This document shows, piece after piece, positions 34,613-42,757 of a stretch of DNA of 64,000 bases. This DNA is from an uncultured Phocaeicola sp. (GTDB taxonomy: Bacteria; Bacteroidota; Bacteroidia; Bacteroidales; Bacteroidaceae). The stretch is taken from contig CAPAOL010000001.1 in assembly GCA_948579315.1 (NCBI GenBank), positions 124,001 through 188,000 on the forward strand. Reading direction: 5' to 3'. Every line of letters begins with the position of its first letter. Position 1 is the stretch's first letter. A model generated the notes under the pieces. The model searched no databases, was not told where the DNA came from, and saw nothing but the letters and a program-made list of their open reading frames with translations. The position numbers were made by a program, and so were the translations under genes.

Positions 34613-34701
34613 TACCCTATCACATTAATACCTAATTACCTACTCTGCCATCATCTGCCAGACTCTTCGCAGTCCGGCGTTTATCTTATAGCGGCTTTTA
34701 G

Positions 34702-35160
34702 TTACCGCTTGAACATTCTTGCCATATCTCTACGGTCATCTTTCTCCTTTATAGATTCTCGTTTATCATATTCTTTCTTACCTTTCGCCAAAGCGACTAC
34801 CAGTTTCGCCAAACCTTTTTCATTGATAAACAAGCGCACAGGAACAATCGTAAAGCCGGGATTTTTCATCTCCCGTTGGAGTTTCTCCAATTCTTTTTTA
34901 TTAAGCAACAACTTCCTCTCTCTACGTGCCGTATGGTTATTGTACGATCCATAGAAATATTCGGCGATGTGCATATTCTTCACCCACAATTCGCCTTTCG
35001 TAAAATAGCAAAACGTATCTACCAGACTGGCTTTTCCCAAACGAATGGATTTTATTTCCGTACCGGTCAATACGATACCTGCTGTGTAGGTATCTATCAG
35101 CTCATAATCAAATGTAGCCCGTTTATTCTTTATATTTACAGAGGGTTGTTTCATCTTCAC
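34702..35160 (-). CDS. smpB: SsrA-binding protein
   Basis: Binds tmRNA and delivers it to stalled ribosomes for trans-translation. The 152-residue protein has the family core: NKRATFDYELIDTYTAGIVLTGTEIKSIR, then FVKNMHIAEY-type (LWVKNMHIAEYFYGSY) and LAKGKKEYDKRE, plus the basic C-terminal tail ending MARMFKR. It is 3 bp after the Yip1 gene in the same operon. The tmRNA gene itself is not in the window. Confidence 0.95.
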   Translation of the reverse strand: MKMKQPSVNIKNKRATFDYELIDTYTAGIVLTGTEIKSIRLGKASLVDTFCYFTKGELWVKNMHIAEYFYGSYNNHTARRERKLLLNKKELEKLQREMKNPGFTIVPVRLFINEKGLAKLVVALAKGKKEYDKRESIKEKDDRRDMARMFKR

Positions 35161-35163
35161 ACA

Positions 35164-35739
35164 TTAATTAAGTATAGCCGTCAGTTTGTTAAACACTATT
35201 TGAATCACCGTCGGACATAGTATTAACAATACAGACGACAAAAGGGTGTATTTCAATCGTTGTTTTTCTTCTACTCTCATCAATATAGGAGCTCCTTCCC
35301 ATACGATATAGACGATATAGAACTGCAGCAACCAAGCAATAATTCTAAAATCAGGTAATAGTCCGGTTACGATTTGAAGCAGGAAAGGCACAACCAATGC
35401 ATATCCTGCAAATTGTTGCGTCAACGGCATATCGCTATACAGACCAAACATCCTTGTCCCCATTTCATTAATGGCATAAGCTGCCAGGAAGTAACCACCG
35501 AACAGGGCTACAGCTACGGCGCAACAGTTGGTCATAGCTATCTGGAAGCTTTGCGGACCTCCCCATCCATTCGTCAATAACGAACCGATGAATACGGACA
35601 GACCGCATAAACCAATCATAGGATAGACAAAAGCCATGTATACTTTTCGTCTATCCTCTTCCATAGAAATTTCCTCCCAGGCCTTAGCCGGAGAGGAAAT
35701 CAATTTCATTGCTATATTAAATAGTTCTTTGTAGTTCAA
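35164..35739 (-). CDS. Yip1-domain integral membrane protein
   Basis: The protein has 191 residues with about five hydrophobic helices (for example YPMIGLCGLSVFIGSLL, CCAVAVALFGGYFLAAYAI, VVPFLLQIVTGLL, VLLILCPTVIQIVF). The N-terminal LFNIAMKLISSPAKAWEEI is typical of bacterial Yip1-family proteins. The function is unknown. It is tightly packed between the NigD-like gene (2 bp) and smpB (3 bp). Confidence 0.8.
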   Translation of the reverse strand: MNYKELFNIAMKLISSPAKAWEEISMEEDRRKVYMAFVYPMIGLCGLSVFIGSLLTNGWGGPQSFQIAMTNCCAVAVALFGGYFLAAYAINEMGTRMFGLYSDMPLTQQFAGYALVVPFLLQIVTGLLPDFRIIAWLLQFYIVYIVWEGAPILMRVEEKQRLKYTLLSSVLLILCPTVIQIVFNKLTAILN

Positions 35740-35741
35740 TG

Positions 35742-36518
35742 TTATTCTGTAAATGCGTATTGATATTCAACTGAACGTTCAACTGAAGTTTCCTTCCCAT
35801 CCTTATCAACTAATTCATCTTTTGAATCATTGATTTCAGCTGTTAGTTCCAAATATTTCGGTAATTCGCCTGTTTTCTCCTTAAATGCAGCAAGAGCAGC
35901 TCTAATTGAATAAGCCCTATAAGCATATGTAAATTTAGAACGAGTAACAGTCTCACCTTCTGCATCATCAACAACATGGCTAATATATAGTTTTAACTTA
36001 GTGTCAGAGGCTGTCATTGTTTCAGGATCATAAGAAAGAACAAATGAATGCTTCTTTGTTTCTGATTCTTCAATAGTAGTTCCTTCTACTTTCACCCAAT
36101 ATGGCATTGTCAAAACAATCGTATTTTCATCATAATAAACCAAACTTGACAGTTGCTTATCCAATGAATAAAGAGGATTAGTAGGAACTGCTTTTGTTGT
36201 AGTTAAACTTTCATTACTTTTAGGGTCAATACAAAGCGGAGTAGATAGCAAAGTAATTGGTATACTAGTACTATTTGCCGTTACCTGTGATTGGTCATAT
36301 TGGCATGAAATCATATACATATTTCCATCCAAAAAGCCCAATTCTGTAGTAGGAACCAACTTCGTAGTTGCATCCCCCATCAGAAATGATCCAAAATTAT
36401 ACTTAACAGGAACAGTCATTGTAAAAATGTGGTTATCATCTCCTTTCAAACAAGAAGTTACTGACATACCCATCACTACAGCCATCAAAGCCACCAAGAA
36501 AGATCTCACTCGTTTCAT
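35742..36518 (-). CDS. NigD-like lipoprotein
   Basis: The protein has 258 residues from the ATG at 36518 (MKRVRSFLVALMAVVMGM, lipobox in SVTSCLKGDD). An ATG at 36524 is equally close. A longer frame from TTG at 36542 is rejected because that codon is within the -7 box at 36540-36547. The mature part resembles NigD-like proteins: an N-terminal OB-like strand region and a C-terminal domain with VLTMPYWVKV and FTYAYRAYSI. NigD was named for a bacteriocin-linked operon, but the role of chromosomal homologues is unknown. Confidence 0.7.
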   Translation of the reverse strand: MKRVRSFLVALMAVVMGMSVTSCLKGDDNHIFTMTVPVKYNFGSFLMGDATTKLVPTTELGFLDGNMYMISCQYDQSQVTANSTSIPITLLSTPLCIDPKSNESLTTTKAVPTNPLYSLDKQLSSLVYYDENTIVLTMPYWVKVEGTTIEESETKKHSFVLSYDPETMTASDTKLKLYISHVVDDAEGETVTRSKFTYAYRAYSIRAALAAFKEKTGELPKYLELTAEINDSKDELVDKDGKETSVERSVEYQYAFTE

Positions 36519-36539
36519 AAACATATTTTTTAGATTTTG

Positions 36540-36547
36540 CAAAGATA
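36540..36547 (-). promoter_or_regulatory. Predicted -7 box of the NigD-Yip1-smpB-metH operon
   Basis: TATCTTTG on the minus strand matches TAnnTTTG. It lies 16-22 bases before the candidate ATGs, leaving a leader of only about 10 bases. The four downstream genes share the strand with gaps of 2, 3 and 89 bp. Confidence 0.55.
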
Positions 36548-36600
36548 TAAATTCTAATTCACAATTTATAAATGCGGATACTTAAAAAATACTGCATCCG

Positions 36601-37101
36601 TTACTTTATTATTTTTGCAAAAAGTTCCAAATGATCATCTACGTAGCTTGCAATCAATGCTGTGACTTGTTCTTCCATCTCTAAATAGGCTTCTTCTAAT
36701 TCATCAAAAGCTTCGTATTGCTCGTACATAGCCATAAATTCATCATCCGTCCGTTCCTTTTCCAAGTCTTTCCGGTTGGCATCGAAGATTTTCTTAGCCT
36801 TATAAACTAATTTCGAAAACTCTTCCGCTCCCCACAAACGCATCACTCTCGCAAACGGGTTATCAAATATATAACCGCCATAGCCATTCTGAATCAATTG
36901 GCAGAACCCGCCAACCATCATCTCATCACGAAAAATCTGATAAGCCAGCAAAGAATGTTGTTCGCCCGTCAACAAAGGCATTGTCTCCGCAGTCAATTCA
37001 CCACCGATTACCTCTTTATATTTATCTGTAAACGCCTGGATAAATTCATCCATTCCTTCACCCGCAGCCTTTTGCAAGGCTGATTCTACAACTTCGATCA
37101 T
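36601..37101 (-). CDS. DUF4375 (DMP19-type) protein
   Basis: A 166-residue soluble acidic protein without a signal peptide. The segment LTGEQHSLLAYQIFRDEMMVGGFCQLIQNGYGGYIFDNPF and the following LWGAEEFSKLVYKA are the recognisable DUF4375 core (quoted as position 45-105 in essence). The function is unknown; DMP19 itself is a DNA-mimic protein, but that role cannot be assumed here. It has its own -7 box at 37128-37135. Confidence 0.8.
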   Translation of the reverse strand: MIEVVESALQKAAGEGMDEFIQAFTDKYKEVIGGELTAETMPLLTGEQHSLLAYQIFRDEMMVGGFCQLIQNGYGGYIFDNPFARVMRLWGAEEFSKLVYKAKKIFDANRKDLEKERTDDEFMAMYEQYEAFDELEEAYLEMEEQVTALIASYVDDHLELFAKIIK

Positions 37102-37127
37102 AATTTTATTTATATATAATGACTTGG

Positions 37128-37135
37128 CAAAGCTA
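37128..37135 (-). promoter_or_regulatory. Predicted -7 box of the DUF4375 gene
   Basis: TAGCTTTG on the minus strand matches TAnnTTTG, 27 bases before the ATG at 37101. Confidence 0.5.
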
Positions 37136-37588
37136 CGAATTTTATTCTACATCCAGCAACAATCCCTCCATAATCTTGCCAATCTTAACTTCATTATCCG
37201 TTCTTCACGTTCTTCACACGGTCCATATCATCTCATTTTCAGACGTTTCCGGTGAACAATTCATATAAAATACAGTGTTCACCTCTATTCACCTCTTCAC
37301 AAGATATGTATTTTACAGTCTAACAATACAGCGAGAAGTACTATTTGCCATAGTATAGAAACAGGTAAATAGTGTATATATTCCGAATAGGAAATATTTG
37401 TTCAGCAATAGCCGACTCCAGTCGGCTACCTAGTCAACTTTAGTCGTCCTGTTAGCCAACTCTAGTTGGCTAACAGGACGACTAGAGTCAGCCGATAAGG
37501 TATTAAAGCCAAATGCTTACTAAGACAGTTATATCAAGTTCTATTCAAACCGCTTGTCATACACGCCAACCAGTTTCCATATACACAA
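37136..37588. other. Structured non-coding region between DUF4375 and the GH2 gene
   Basis: No coding frame of note is present. The region has an 8-bp inverted repeat GGTGAACA/TGTTCACC (37251-37283) next to CTTCACA-type tandem words, then a compact cluster of palindromes at 37409-37495 (entered separately). The remainder is A/T-rich. Confidence 0.6.
37409..37495. repeat. Palindrome cluster with a near-perfect 44-bp cruciform
   Basis: A perfect 21-bp inverted repeat (37441-37461 with 37464-37484) has only a 2-base centre. A second palindrome pairs TAGCCGACT (37409-37417) with AGTCGGCTA (37420-37428) around CC. TCGGCT (37422-37427) can alternatively pair with AGCCGA (37490-37495), enclosing the large hairpin. 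There is no adjacent U-run and no gene. It resembles a dispersed palindromic element more than a terminator. Confidence 0.85.
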
Positions 37589-37634
37589 AAGAGCAAGCAG
37601 ATTTATCTTCCATAAGACTCAACTGCTTGCTCTT
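37589..37634 (-). terminator. Terminator of the locus 2 operon
   Basis: A perfect 12-bp stem pairs AAGAGCAAGCAG (37589-37600) with CTGCTTGCTCTT (37623-37634), with a 22-base loop. It lies 40 bp after the GH2 stop on the minus strand, and the 3' arm is followed by a short U-rich stretch. Confidence 0.8.
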
Positions 37635-37674
37635 TCTTTAAAATATATGATTGTGTTATCCTGCTATTCTTTAC

Positions 37675-40600
37675 TTACTTAGTAAAAGGAGACATGCGGA
37701 AAGCATATTTATAAACGGTATTTTTCTGTATCTCATACTTAGGACGAGGACCCGGTCCACAACTCGCATTACCCAACCCACGTTGTATGCAATCCAAATT
37801 CAACACTACTTCCGCACGATAAATATCCGCCAGATCATGCCCGTATTTTATATCAAACAAATCTTTGTCTGTATAGTGTAAAGCACTGAAATCAAATGTA
37901 TCGGCAGATGTTATCTTGATACCTTTGCCTTCTTTATCAGTCAATGTCAACCAACGGGTATCACAACGTTCTCCCATAGATTGGGAACGGACATACTTCT
38001 CTTTCATGTCATTGACAGTAGATTGATACTTACCGATATATGCCGCATTCTTCCGATCCTGATAATTTTCTATCGGACCTCTTCCGTACCACTCTAACTG
38101 CTCCAACGAAGGAGAGAATAGAGCCTGCAATGAGAGACGGGGGAGATTAAAATCTTCATTTGTCGTAAAAGAAGCGTTCACGTCTATTTCACCATTGCCA
38201 TACAAGCGGTAAATTAGTGTATGAGGAACCTTTATATTTCCGACAAGTTCTTCCAACTGAATGGTTACAACCGCCGATTGATTATTATCCGACCATTTCC
38301 ATTCGAAATCAAGCACTTCCGTCTTTGTATCCTGCCATTTACGAACATCATTATTGATAAAACGGAACGTATTCAATGACCATCCCTCACGTAAATGGAG
38401 CATATTCTTCCCATTGTAACGAACTCCGGTCAGTTTTCCGGCTTTCTTATCAAAAGTTATTTCCACACCGGGGCTACGGAAGAACAAATAACGCTTCTCC
38501 TCTTCCACTACCTTAAACGGAGCTTCTTTCGTTGAAGCAGGAATTGCCACCGATTGCAATCCGGAAGTCGGAGATTTCTGAAGTAAAAGCTGTTCGGTAG
38601 CTACGATATGTCCGGCTTTTGCCCATACACAATCTTTCTTCAGTTTCACTTCAAGATTCAGGTAATATTCACCTTCCGGAGTAAGATAACGGGAATAAGG
38701 TATTTGCACGGCACGATGCTCTCCCGGTTTACCATCAGGCAAACTGAACTCTTCTTCTGCTACCGGCACACCATCTTTAAGAATGACATAACGCAGGTTA
38801 AAGTCATGCAGATTCAGAAAAGCGTAACGGTTACGCACGCCAACACTGTTTTCCCCATTCGGTTCCAATGTTAAATACTGGTACACTTTCTTCACTTCCC
38901 ATAACTTCGGGGTAATCTGACGATCAGCCGTCACGATTCCGTTACAACAGAAATCATTGTCATTCGGGCGGTCACCGAAGCTGCCTCCAAAATAATAATG
39001 ATCGGCTGGTTGGCCCGGCATATTGATACCCTGATCCACCCAGTCCCAGATGCATCCGCCAATCATGCGCTTCGAATGAAATTCGATATAATCCCAATAT
39101 TCTTCGAGGTTACCTATCGCATTACCCATTGCATGAGCATATTCACAGAGGAAATAAGGTTTGTTACGAGGTTGCTCGTCCTGTTCAATCATACCTTCAA
39201 TCGAAGGATACATACGAGAATCCATATCGGCAATATCATTCATTCCTTCATAATGGATATATCGGTCGTCTATTGCTTTAGCCGCACGATAGGTAGCCTC
39301 AAAATTACGGCCTCCACCCGACTCATTCCCCATCGACCAAAAGATAACCGAAGGATGATTCTTATCGCGTTCTACCATGCGTACCATACGGTCGACGTAA
39401 GCACCTTCCCAGCTTTCACGAGTGGACAAAGACATATTGCCATGACACTCAATGTCAGCCTCATCCATTACATACAAACCGTAATAATCATATAACGCAT
39501 ACATCTTCGGATCGTTCGGATAATGACTGGTACGGATAGTATTGAGGTTGAAACGTTTAAAAAGAAGAATATCTTCAATCATACTTTCCACCGGAACTGC
39601 TTTGCCGAACTGCGGATGTATATCGTGACGGTTGGCACCTTTGAAAAGCACCAATGCATTATTAATATATACCTTATTATTACGTATTTCTATTTTACGG
39701 AATCCATATTGCTGGCTAGTTGCTTCAAGCACATTCCCGGCAGCGTCAAGCAACTCCAGATTAACGGTGTACAGATAAGGAGTCTCTGCACTCCACAACT
39801 GCGGATCGCGAATTGTAGTCGTACCTTTACAAACATTTTCCTGCCCACCGCTTATCTGTCCGGCCGGTATGGTGAATGAGCGTAAAGACTCTCCTTCAGG
39901 ACTCAATAAAGAAACACGCAAAGTCGCATCCTGAATCTTCTTTCCATAATTACGCACATCGGCTTTTACCTTCAATTCAGCCATATCCAAACGACCGCTT
40001 ATCTGTGAAGTCAGATGAACATCACGCAGACGAACCTTCGGACTTGCCACCAGATAAACATCCCGATGGATGCCACTTAGGCGAAACATATCCTGATCTT
40101 CAAGGAAACTACCGTCACACCAGCGATAAACTTCTACGGCAACCGTATTTTTACCCGCTTTCACATAAGGAGTGATACGAAATTCAGCATCATTGCTGGA
40201 ACCTTGCGAATAACCGACCTTCTTACCATTGATCCACACATAAGCAGCGCTATAAATTCCATCGAAATGGATAAATACTTCCTTGTCTTTCCAGTCGGCA
40301 GGAAGAGTGAATTCGCGGCGGTAAGATCCTACCGCATTCGGTTCTTTCTCCACAGTATAGCCACGCTGTCCCTGAATAAAAGGAGGATTGTTACGAATAG
40401 GATAAGTGATATTCGTATAAATAGGTGTACCATATCCATGCATTTCCCAATTGGAAGGAACTGGTATTTCTTTCCAGCCGGAAACATCATAATTCGTTTT
40501 ATAGAAGTCAACCGGACGTTCCGAGGGCTGTTTCACCCAGTTGAACTTCCAGTTTCCGTTCAACAGTAGATAACGGGAAGACTGCGTACGCTCCCACGGA

Positions 40601-41259
40601 CGCTTATAGGCCGGATCTTTTTTCATTTCTTCCAGGCAGGCAAACGGAATGAATGTAGCTCTGCCTTCTTCTTTGTTGATCGCATAGATACGTTCATTCT
40701 CCCAGTCATTGTCACTTTTTGCCTTTAAGGCCTCCGCCACTACTTTCAGGTTTGATTTCCGAATCTGCCATTGCTGGTTGCTTTTTGACGCATTCGGTTC
40801 TAATTGAAAAACAGGTTCGCCAACCAGTCCCGCATCAGGAAATCCCAAGTTATACCCAGTCGCAACGCTCGTGAATATATAATTCCCATTCGGCAAAGCG
40901 GTCACTTTCCACTGTTGGTTCGGATTTGTAGAATCGGCCGACCATTGAATGACGGAACAATCCACTTTCCCTTTACCACTATTGTCAATATTCATTTGAG
41001 TCAAGGGACTGGCTATTATATAACATCCCTCTTGCTCACATGGAATCAGGTTCCAAACCTGCGACTCTTTGTCCGCCTCTCTTTTACTAATAAACACTTT
41101 TGTATTTGTGTCCAAACTCTCCTGATTGTCCAGCGCAAGCCCATTGATTGTATGGATTTCATACCCTTGCTTCGGATCAAACTGCTGCGCTACAACCGTA
41201 GAGACAGAAAACGACAGTGCAATCAGCACACTTCCCAAGATTTTTAATCGTTGCATCAT
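37675..41259 (-). CDS. GH2 beta-galactosidase with N-terminal ricin-like lectin domain
   Basis: The protein has 1194 residues with a signal peptide ending VVAQQ. Residues about 26-175 form a ricin-B-like lectin module with QxW signatures (QVWNLI, QQWKVT, QQWQIR). From about 200 on it is a full LacZ-type GH2 protein: WEMHGYGTPIYTNI, DGSFLEDQDMFRLSGIHRDVYL, the acid/base Glu646 in MGNESGGG, the nucleophile Glu706 in FLCEYAHAMGN, and the C-terminal beta-sandwich with LEQLEWYGRGPIENYQDR. It should release terminal beta-galactose in the periplasm or at the surface. It is the last gene of locus 2. Confidence 0.92.
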   Translation of the reverse strand: MMQRLKILGSVLIALSFSVSTVVAQQFDPKQGYEIHTINGLALDNQESLDTNTKVFISKREADKESQVWNLIPCEQEGCYIIASPLTQMNIDNSGKGKVDCSVIQWSADSTNPNQQWKVTALPNGNYIFTSVATGYNLGFPDAGLVGEPVFQLEPNASKSNQQWQIRKSNLKVVAEALKAKSDNDWENERIYAINKEEGRATFIPFACLEEMKKDPAYKRPWERTQSSRYLLLNGNWKFNWVKQPSERPVDFYKTNYDVSGWKEIPVPSNWEMHGYGTPIYTNITYPIRNNPPFIQGQRGYTVEKEPNAVGSYRREFTLPADWKDKEVFIHFDGIYSAAYVWINGKKVGYSQGSSNDAEFRITPYVKAGKNTVAVEVYRWCDGSFLEDQDMFRLSGIHRDVYLVASPKVRLRDVHLTSQISGRLDMAELKVKADVRNYGKKIQDATLRVSLLSPEGESLRSFTIPAGQISGGQENVCKGTTTIRDPQLWSAETPYLYTVNLELLDAAGNVLEATSQQYGFRKIEIRNNKVYINNALVLFKGANRHDIHPQFGKAVPVESMIEDILLFKRFNLNTIRTSHYPNDPKMYALYDYYGLYVMDEADIECHGNMSLSTRESWEGAYVDRMVRMVERDKNHPSVIFWSMGNESGGGRNFEATYRAAKAIDDRYIHYEGMNDIADMDSRMYPSIEGMIEQDEQPRNKPYFLCEYAHAMGNAIGNLEEYWDYIEFHSKRMIGGCIWDWVDQGINMPGQPADHYYFGGSFGDRPNDNDFCCNGIVTADRQITPKLWEVKKVYQYLTLEPNGENSVGVRNRYAFLNLHDFNLRYVILKDGVPVAEEEFSLPDGKPGEHRAVQIPYSRYLTPEGEYYLNLEVKLKKDCVWAKAGHIVATEQLLLQKSPTSGLQSVAIPASTKEAPFKVVEEEKRYLFFRSPGVEITFDKKAGKLTGVRYNGKNMLHLREGWSLNTFRFINNDVRKWQDTKTEVLDFEWKWSDNNQSAVVTIQLEELVGNIKVPHTLIYRLYGNGEIDVNASFTTNEDFNLPRLSLQALFSPSLEQLEWYGRGPIENYQDRKNAAYIGKYQSTVNDMKEKYVRSQSMGERCDTRWLTLTDKEGKGIKITSADTFDFSALHYTDKDLFDIKYGHDLADIYRAEVVLNLDCIQRGLGNASCGPGPRPKYEIQKNTVYKYAFRMSPFTK

Positions 41260-41276
41260 TCAATAGTCTAATTATG

Positions 41277-42731
41277 TTATGATTTGAAAACAGATGCCTG
41301 TTTATATACGCCAAATGTATGAATAGCCGGACAAGCCTTACCATCCTGAATACGCAAACGTACCTGCTTTGCTTTCACTGGCGCGAAACGTACAATCCAT
41401 TTATGACCAATAGCCTGCTTGTTTGTTGCTTCCGGAATAGCGATCCAGTTTTTGCCGTCAGCGGAATATTCCACACTCCATTTCGTCGTTCGATGTCCCA
41501 ATTCAATCACTTCCTCAATCATCAGGCAATCAAACTCAATACTCTTTGGCAAAGTAAAGATTACATCAGCTTTTGTCTCCCCATCCTTTCCTGCAAAATA
41601 AGTTTCCTTCTCACGATCCAGCATGTTCTCCGGAGCAAACTTTCTCCCCCGTACATTAGTAGCCTTTACTTTGGCTCCGCTCAATAAATTCGTTCCGAAA
41701 GTCTCATCAATCCCTTGTTTCAATAAAGCTGCATGCAGCGAATCGGTCGGATGAATCAAACCACGTCTATCGGGTGGGAAATTCAGTAGTAATACACTAT
41801 TGCGTCCGACAGAAGTGCAATAAATATCCCAAAGTTCACGAACACTTTTCACACGAGTGTCTTCCTCGGCATGATAGAACCAACTGGGGCGAATCGAAAC
41901 ATCTGTTTCTGCCGGAATATAGGCATCTCCCTCCAAAATACCCTCATTCAAACCTTTGTAATACTGTGCCTCATCACGAATAGCAACCGAATCGGTAATT
42001 GCCCAACAAGGATCACCTGCCTCTCCTGCTTCATTTCCCATCCATCGGACATCAGCAAAAGGATATGAATTCTTTGTACCGAAGATGACGCAATCCGGTT
42101 GCTTCTCACGAACAATCTTATACCAATGACGATAAACAGGTGTTGTCAATTCGTCAGCTCCGGCACCGTCCCACCATGTTTCCCATATCTTGCCGTAATT
42201 ACTCATCAGTTCATCGAGTTGGTGGGCATAATATTCCTTATAACGTTCGGTTGTATATAAAGGTGAGAGATGTTCGTGGCGGTCGTGAGGTCCCAGATAG
42301 ATCCCTGCCTTCAATCCATATTCTTCGCAAGCATCAACAAACTCGCGGACTACATCACCTTTACCGTTTTTCCAAGTCGCATTCTTCACACTATAATCCG
42401 TGTACTCGCTTGGCCACAGACAAAAGCCGTCGGCATGTTTGGCTGTCAGAATAGCAGCGGGAATCCCCGCTGCTTTTAAAGTTTGCATCCACTGCCTGCA
42501 ATCCAGGGCTGTGGGATTAAAGATAGCTGTACTTGCCTTTCCATCCCCTTCGTTCACATACTCCTCAAACGTATTGATACCGAAGTGAAAGAAAGCAATC
42601 ATTTCGCGGTTATACCATTCCAGTTGACGGGCACTCGGAACCAGTCCGTAAGGAGCGGGTGCCTGTTGAGCCATCCCTGACAAAGAGCTGATTGCAGTTG
42701 CTGCCGATGCTAATAATAGTTTTATCTTCAT
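41277..42731 (-). CDS. GH29 alpha-L-fucosidase
   Basis: The protein has 484 residues with a signal peptide ending GMAQQ. GH29 landmarks are FFHFGINTF, TAKHADGFCLWPS (His99), GIYLGPHDRH and the nucleophile Asp188 in ETWWDGAG. The C-terminal 130 residues (about 350-484; VIFTLPKSIEFDCLMIEE, WSVEYSADGKNW) form an F5/8C-like beta-sandwich. This domain order and size resemble the linkage-restricted GH29 subfamily, but the linkage preference is not readable. It probably removes alpha-fucose before the GH2 enzyme encoded next acts. Confidence 0.92.
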   Translation of the reverse strand: MKIKLLLASAATAISSLSGMAQQAPAPYGLVPSARQLEWYNREMIAFFHFGINTFEEYVNEGDGKASTAIFNPTALDCRQWMQTLKAAGIPAAILTAKHADGFCLWPSEYTDYSVKNATWKNGKGDVVREFVDACEEYGLKAGIYLGPHDRHEHLSPLYTTERYKEYYAHQLDELMSNYGKIWETWWDGAGADELTTPVYRHWYKIVREKQPDCVIFGTKNSYPFADVRWMGNEAGEAGDPCWAITDSVAIRDEAQYYKGLNEGILEGDAYIPAETDVSIRPSWFYHAEEDTRVKSVRELWDIYCTSVGRNSVLLLNFPPDRRGLIHPTDSLHAALLKQGIDETFGTNLLSGAKVKATNVRGRKFAPENMLDREKETYFAGKDGETKADVIFTLPKSIEFDCLMIEEVIELGHRTTKWSVEYSADGKNWIAIPEATNKQAIGHKWIVRFAPVKAKQVRLRIQDGKACPAIHTFGVYKQASVFKS

Positions 42732-42757
42732 AATAAATTATTTATTAATAGGTTCAT

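Noticed and set aside
34613..34701. Cobalamin riboswitch ahead of metH
   Set aside because: The gap is only 89 bp, too short for the aptamer, and no B12-box-like sequence is visible.
36519..36542. TTG start of the NigD-like gene at 36542
   Set aside because: It overlaps the TATCTTTG promoter box; the ATGs at 36524/36518 start a proper lipoprotein signal.
37409..37495. Integron or transposon end
   Set aside because: No integrase, transposase or target duplication is found nearby.
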